From assembly GCF_024168645.1 (NCBI RefSeq), contig NZ_JALJWF010000001.1:186001-250000 (forward strand): 64,000 nt of DNA. The letters run 5' to 3'. Within the stretch, counting starts at the first letter, position 1. Each line of letters starts with the position of its first letter. Shown here piece after piece: positions 62,001-64,000 of the stretch. The DNA is from Pseudomonas sp. GGS8. Lineage in GTDB: Bacteria > Pseudomonadota > Gammaproteobacteria > Pseudomonadales > Pseudomonadaceae. Below the pieces are notes generated by a model. The model saw only the letters and a program-made list of their open reading frames with translations, did no database searches and was not told the origin of the DNA. Both the position numbers and the translations under genes were made by a program.

Positions 62001-64000
62001 TGCAGGAAGACACTACCCTCAGCGTCAGTGGCCAGTTCAGTTCAAGCGACATCGATCATGGGGCCACCGCCACCTGGAGCATTGCCGGGTCCAACACCGG
62101 CAGCTACGGCTCGATCGCCGTGGACAGCACCGGCCAATGGACTTACACCCTGGCCAACGGCAGCGATGGCGTCGCCAGTGCGGTGCAGTCGCTGCAGGCC
62201 GGCGAGAGTCATGACGAAGTGTTCACCATCCAGGTCAGCGATGGCCTCGGCGGTGTCGACACCCAGCAGGTGACCGTGACCGTCACCGGCAGCAACGACG
62301 CACCGGTGCTCAGTTTCGCCAGCGGCAACGATGTCGGCGCCGTGCAGGAAGACACCACCCTCAGCGTCAGCGGCCAGTTCAACTCGACCGACATCGACCA
62401 CGCGGCCACCGCGACCTGGACCATCAATGGCTCGGCAACTGGAACCTATGGCTCGATCGCCGTCGACAGCAGCGGCCAATGGACCTACACGTTGGCCAAC
62501 GGCACCGATGGCGTCGCCAGTGCGGTGCAGTCGCTGCAGGCCGGCGAGACTCACGACGAAGTATTCAGTGTGCAGGTCAGCGATGGCCTCGGCGGTGTCG
62601 CCACCCAGCAGGTGACTGTCACCGTCACCGGCAGCAATGACGCACCGGTGCTGAGCTTCGCGTCGGGCAACGATGTCGGCGCCGTGCAGGAAGACAGCAT
62701 CCTCAGCGTCAGTGGCCAGTTCAACTCGATCGACATCGACCACGCGGCCACCGCGACCTGGAGCATTGCCGGGTCCAACACCGGCACTTACGGCTCGATC
62801 GCCGTGGACAGCACGGGCCAGTGGACTTACACCCTGGCCAATGGCACCGATGGTGTCGCCAGTGCCGTGCAGTCGTTGAAAGCCGGTGAAAGTCACGACG
62901 AGGTGTTCAGCGTGCAGGTCAGCGATGGCCTGGGTGGCGTCGACACCCAGCAGGTGACCGTGACCGTCACCGGCAGCAACGACGCACCGGTGCTCAGTTT
63001 CGCCAGTGGCAACGATGCCGGCGCGGTGCAGGAAGACAGCACCCTCAGCGTCAGCGGCCAGTTCAACTCGACCGACATCGACCACGCGGCCACCGCGACC
63101 TGGAGCATTGCCGGGTCCAACACCGGCAGCTACGGCTCGATCGCCGTCGACAGCACCGGCCAGTGGACTTACACCCTGGCCAACGGTACCGATGGTGTCG
63201 CCAGTGCCGTGCAATCGCTGAAGGCCGGCGAGAGTCATGACGAAGTGTTCACCATCCAGGTCAGCGATGGCCTCGGCGGTGTCGACACCCAGCAGGTGAC
63301 CGTGACCGTCACCGGCAGCAACGACGCCCCCGTACTCAGTTTCGCCAGTGGCAACGATGCCGGCGCGGTGCAGGAAGACAGCACCCTCAGCGTCAGCGGC
63401 CAGTTCAACTCGACCGACATCGACCACGCGGCCACCGCGACCTGGAGCATTGCCGGGTCCAATACCGGCAGCTACGGTTCCATCGCCGTGGACAGCACCG
63501 GCCAATGGACCTACACGTTGGCCAACGGCACCGACGGTGTCGCCAGTGCCGTGCAATCGCTGAAGGCCGGCGAGAGTCACGATGAAGTGTTCACCATCCA
63601 GGTCAGCGACGGCTTGGGCGGCGTCGACACCCAGCAGGTGAGCGTCACCGTCACCGGCAGCAACGACGCGCCGGTGCTCAGTTTCGCGTCGGGTAATGAA
63701 GTGGGCGCGGTGCAGGAAGACAGCAGCCTCAGCGTCAGTGGCCAGTTCAGCTCGAGCGACATCGATCACGCGGCCACCGCCACCTGGAGCATTGCCGGGT
63801 CCAATACCGGCACTTATGGCTCGATCACCGTCGACAGCAGCGGCGGCCAATGGACTTATACCCTGGCCAACGGCACCGACGGTGTCGCCAGTGCCGTGCA
63901 ATCACTGAAGGCCGGCGAGAGTCACAATGAAGTGTTCACCATCCAGGTCAGCGATGGCCTCGGCGGTATCGACACCCAGCAGGTGACCGTCACCGTCACC
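53006..64000 (+). CDS. giant repetitive surface adhesin (VCBS/Ig-like repeats), 3' end beyond window
   Basis: Open for 3665 codons to the window edge. Start ATG at 53006 after GGGAGAAAG. No signal peptide, as expected for type I secretion. Unique N-terminal part (MATTTTTSGGTVTSFSNTPQ, about residues 1-165), then degenerate VCBS-type repeats, a 125-aa module C, two 114-aa modules A, five 101-aa modules B, a second C, and twenty A modules to the end. Module A reads ...SNDAPVLSF...DTTLSVSGQF...YTLANGTDGVASAVQSL...VSDGLGGV. It has no retention module like the LapA start and no C-terminal RTX repeats in view, which would lie downstream. Probably a biofilm or surface adhesin; LapG/LapD control cannot be judged. 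Confidence 0.9.
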   Translation, partial: MATTTTTSGGTVTSFSNTPQAQDDIFTTGVIGTNSVTITEDLQGVVYLDVMSNDLGGNAKTLWSVDNATSLSTATKVYAPADLLVQDTSRIEATSTDTSLNGAKIWITSDGKVGYDAATLSTAFKAQLQELAAGASLADSFTYAIRLGNGTLSWATAQVQFAGVNDSVTMNIGVQAGTVTEDAPTTPSPTDSLSTTGTIAFSDVDLSDTHTASFVAAGGNTTALGNFTLASVMEAANAANGTVNWTYTVNNAAAQYLAQGQTATETYVVTVSDGHGSSTTQNVIITITGTNDQVHITSGVQTGDAKEDSGDYAANGSITFTDADLIDTHSVTVTPGASGYLGSFTTDPLHDSTGTGSGSLGWHFAVDNAAVQFLGEGQTLTQTYNVAIGDGAVQTVTITITGTNDRPTLTITDTTGAMNEGNGTATLSDSGALSFVDPDHTDTVTVSHVTNNDIAWSGGTLNAGVASALVAGFSVDQNSWDYSTSQNLDFLGAGETVTFSYTVVATDNSGAANAASATQTVTITITGSNDAPVLSFATGNDAGAVKEDTTLSVSGQFNSTDIDHAATATWSIAGSNTGTYGSIAVDGAGKWTYTLANGTDGVASAVQSLRAGESHNEVFSVQVSDGLGGVATHLVTVTVTGSNDAPVLSFASGNDAGAVQEDTTLSVSGQFSSTDIDHAATATWSIAGANTGTYGSIAVDGAGKWTYTLANGTDGVASAVQSLRAGESHNEVFSVQVSDGLGGVATHLVTVTVTGTNDGPIAVADTAAGTENQTLTINVLANDTDVDDGHLFTLNTASAPLGQGTASVVANQLVFTPGSDFDHLAQGAVQHVTLSYTMQDEHGALSSSTVNVTLTGTNDGPVAVADVAAGTENQTLTINVLANDTDVDDGHLFTLNSASAPLGQGTASVVANQLVFNPGSDFDHLAQGAVTHVTLSYTMQDEHGALSSSTVDVTITGTNDGPVAVADVAAGTENQTLTIDVLANDTDVDDGHLFTLNTASAPLGQGTASVVANQLVFTPGSDFDHLAQGAIQHVTLSYTMQDEHGALSSSTVDVTITGTNDGPVAVADVAAGTENQTLTINVLANDTDVDDGHLFTLNSASSPIGQGTASVVANQLMFTPGSDFDHLAQGAIQHVTLSYTMQDEHGALSSSTVDVTLTGTNDGPVAVADVAAGTENQTLTINVLANDTDVDDGHLFTLNTASAPLGQGTASVVANQLMFNPGSDFDHLAQGAVAHVTLSYTMQDEHGALSSSTVDVTITGTNDQPTLTIADTTSAMNEGDGAAMLSDSGALSFADLDSIDVVTVSHTANGDITWNGGTLNAGVASALVAGFSVDQDSWDYSTSQNLDFLGAGETITFSYTVVATDDSDAANAASATQTVTITITGSNDAPVLSFASGNDVGAVQEDTALSVSGQFSSSDIDHAATATWSINGSATGSYGSIAVDSTGQWTYTLANGTDGVASVVQSLQAGESHDEVFTIQVSDGLGGVDTQQVTVTVTGSNDAPVLSFASGNEVGAVQEDTSLSVSGQFNSSDIDHAATATWTINGSATGTYGSIAVDSSGQWTYTLANGTDGVASAVQSLKAGESHDEVFTIQVSDGLGGVDTQQVTVTVTGSNDAPVLSFASGNDAGAVQEDTTLSVSGQFNSIDIDHAATATWTINGSATGTYGSIAVDSTGQWTYTLANGTDGVASAVQSLKAGESHDEVFTIQVSDGLGGVDTQQVTVTVTGSNDAPVLSFASGNDVGAVQEDSTLSVSGQFSSSDIDHAATATWSIAGSNTGTYGSIAVDSTGQWTYTLANGTDGVASAVQSLKAGESHEEVFSVQVSDGLGGVDTQQVTVTVTGSNDAPVLSFASGNNVGAVQEDTTLSVSGQFNSTDIDHAATATWSINGSATGTYGSIAVDSTGQWTYTLANGSDGVASAVQSLKAGESHDEVFSIQVSDGLGGVDTQQVTVIVTGSNDAPVLSFASGNELGAVQEDTTLSVSGQFSSADIDHDATATWTINGSATGSYGSIAVDSTGQWTYTLANGSDGVASAVQSLKAGESHDEVFSVQVSDGLGGVDTQQVTVTVTGSNDAPVLSFASGNELGAVQEDTTLSVSGQFSSADIDHDATATWSIAGSNTGTYGSIAVDSTGQWTYTLANGTDGVASAVQSLKAGESHEEVFSVQVSDGLGGVDTQQVTVTVTGSNDAPVLSFASGNDVGAVQEDTTLSVSGQFNSTDIDHAATATWSINGSATGTYGSIAVDSTGQWTYTLANGSDGVASAVQSLKAGESHDEVFSIQVSDGLGGVDTQQVTVIVTGSNDAPVLSFASGNELGAVQEDTTLSVSGQFSSADIDHAATATWSIAGTATGTYGSIAVDSTGQWTYTLANGTDGVASAVQSLKAGESHDEVFSVQVSDGLGGVATQQVTVTVTGSNDAPVLSFASGNDVGAVQEDTTLSVSGQFSSSDIDHAATATWSINGSATGTYGSIAVDSTGQWTYTLANGTDGVASAVQSLQAGESHDEVFSVQVSDGLGGVATQQVTVTVTGSNDAPVLSFASGNDVGAVQEDTTLSVSGQFNSADIDHDATATWSIAGSNTGSYGSIAVDGAGKWTYTLANGTDGVASAVQSLKAGESHDEVFTIQVSDGLGGVDTQQVTVTVTGSNDAPVLSFASGNDAGAVQEDSTLSVSGQFSSSDIDHAATATWSINGSATGTYGSIAVDSSGQWTYTLANGTDGVASAVQSLKAGESHDEVFSVQVSDGLGGVATQQVTVTVTGSNDAPVLSFASGNDVGAVQEDTTLSVSGQFNSADIDHDATATWSIAGSNTGSYGSIAVDGAGKWTYTLANGTDGVASAVQSLKAGESHDEVFTIQVSDGLGGVDTQQVTVTVTGSNDAPVLSFASGNDVGAVQEDTTLSVSGQFSSSDIDHAATATWSINGSATGTYGSIAVDSTGQWTYTLANGTDGVASAVQSLQAGETHDEVFSVQVRDGLGGVDTQQVTVTVTGSNDAPVLSFANGNDVGAVQEDTTLSVSGQFSSSDIDHGATATWSIAGSNTGSYGSIAVDSTGQWTYTLANGSDGVASAVQSLQAGESHDEVFTIQVSDGLGGVDTQQVTVTVTGSNDAPVLSFASGNDVGAVQEDTTLSVSGQFNSTDIDHAATATWTINGSATGTYGSIAVDSSGQWTYTLANGTDGVASAVQSLQAGETHDEVFSVQVSDGLGGVATQQVTVTVTGSNDAPVLSFASGNDVGAVQEDSILSVSGQFNSIDIDHAATATWSIAGSNTGTYGSIAVDSTGQWTYTLANGTDGVASAVQSLKAGESHDEVFSVQVSDGLGGVDTQQVTVTVTGSNDAPVLSFASGNDAGAVQEDSTLSVSGQFNSTDIDHAATATWSIAGSNTGSYGSIAVDSTGQWTYTLANGTDGVASAVQSLKAGESHDEVFTIQVSDGLGGVDTQQVTVTVTGSNDAPVLSFASGNDAGAVQEDSTLSVSGQFNSTDIDHAATATWSIAGSNTGSYGSIAVDSTGQWTYTLANGTDGVASAVQSLKAGESHDEVFTIQVSDGLGGVDTQQVSVTVTGSNDAPVLSFASGNEVGAVQEDSSLSVSGQFSSSDIDHAATATWSIAGSNTGTYGSITVDSSGGQWTYTLANGTDGVASAVQSLKAGESHNEVFTIQVSDGLGGIDTQQVTVTVT
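54209..54583 (+). repeat. adhesin module C, copy 1 (375 bp)
   Basis: Begins GTNDRPTLTITDTTGAMNEG and contains LNAGVASALVAGFSVDQNSWDYSTSQNLDFLGAGE. Matches copy 2 at 56783 at the same length. Confidence 0.9.
54584..55267 (+). repeat. adhesin module A, two copies of 342 bp
   Basis: Boundaries GSNDAPVLSF at 54584 and 54926; each 114 aa. Confidence 0.92.
55268..56782 (+). repeat. adhesin module B, five copies of 303 bp
   Basis: Copies start at 55268, 55571, 55874, 56177 and 56480. Each 101 aa: AVADVAAGTENQTLTINVLA, NDTDVDDGHLFTLN, VTLSYTMQDEHGALSSST. The first copy has DTAAG. Confidence 0.93.
56783..57157 (+). repeat. adhesin module C, copy 2 (375 bp)
   Basis: Begins GTNDQPTLTIADTTSAMNEG; same internal LNAGVASALVAGFSVDQ segment as copy 1. 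Confidence 0.9.
57158..64000 (+). repeat. adhesin module A, twenty tandem copies (342 bp each, last 345)
   Basis: Starts at 57158, 57500, 57842 and so on at strict 342-bp spacing. The last copy has one extra codon (DSSGGQW), so it ends at 64000. Near-identical blocks repeat at multiples of 342 bp: about 650 bp at offset 1026 (58316 and 59342) and about 430 bp at offset 684 (60530 and 61214). Confidence 0.92.

Noticed and set aside
62042..63901. Antisense open frame of 619 codons (and similar at 55169-56797) in the adhesin
   Set aside because: It mirrors the 342- and 303-bp repeats on the other strand and results from high GC and codon bias; the sense frame has the start, ribosome binding site and recognisable domains.

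Overview
The window is chromosomal DNA of a Pseudomonas, most likely of the P. fluorescens group. The grounds are gene content and order (fabB; mazG-relA-rlmD-cysM-gacS-ldhA; arsC-wrbA; dctA; oprH-phoP-phoQ; pcpS-type phosphopantetheinyl transferase; nrdA with its two-component pair; flgBCDE-cheR-cheV-flgA-flgM-flgN), high GC, and many short palindromic REP/REPIN repeats of the kinds typical of that group. No tRNA, rRNA, CRISPR array or transposase gene was seen.

Layout. 1-8059: the 3' end of fabB, a small unknown gene, then a minus-strand housekeeping block (cysM-rlmD, relA, mazG, a DUF2058 gene). 8060-13791: a minus-strand response regulator with a kinase that has lost its sensor half, divergent from gacS, which carries a single-base frameshift, then an ldhA-type dehydrogenase. 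13797-24820: small metabolic and hypothetical genes (zinc-ribbon proteins, HslJ-like and TlpA-like lipoproteins, arsC-wrbA-DUF2069, Tag-like glycosylase, ttcA, Yip1-like, sprT, an AMACR-like CoA transferase, dctA, AraC regulator), most gaps holding REP elements. 24821-27830: an accessory island with an unrecognised secreted or surface-like protein of lower GC at its 3' end, bracketed by an intact DUF6124-type gene and a truncated second copy of it. The intact gene has a highly structured leader of about 240 nt that looks like a cis-regulatory RNA. 28050-35148: phoQ, phoP, oprH with its PhoP box, a dienelactone-hydrolase-like protein, a phosphopantetheinyl transferase and an RstAB-like two-component pair. 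35149-38781: nrdA with a long leader, a DnaA box and a clear sigma-70 promoter. 38926-46793: flagellar and chemotaxis genes with readable sigma-54 and sigma-28 promoters. 46857-52066: an MFS transporter, a glutamine-synthetase-family enzyme, and a kinase plus REC-TPR regulator. 53006-64000: the first 3665 codons of a giant repetitive adhesin, open to the window edge.

How the parts relate. Several systems deal with the switch between motile, sessile and secreting states: gacS (apparently broken here), flagellar rod/hook and FlgM/FlgN checkpoint genes, CheR/CheV, a YcgR-type c-di-GMP brake, and a giant adhesin next to a two-component system. A gacS frameshift with intact flagellar genes fits the well-known spontaneous gac variants of fluorescent pseudomonads, but it could also be a sequence error.

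Most notable: the gacS frameshift; the DUF6124 leader with competing helices around its ribosome binding site; the truncated DUF6124 duplicate; the C-A-A-B5-C-A20 modular adhesin with signs of recent block duplication; the DnaA box abutting the nrdA promoter; and the nrdA/flgE junction, where both nrdB and flgF are missing.
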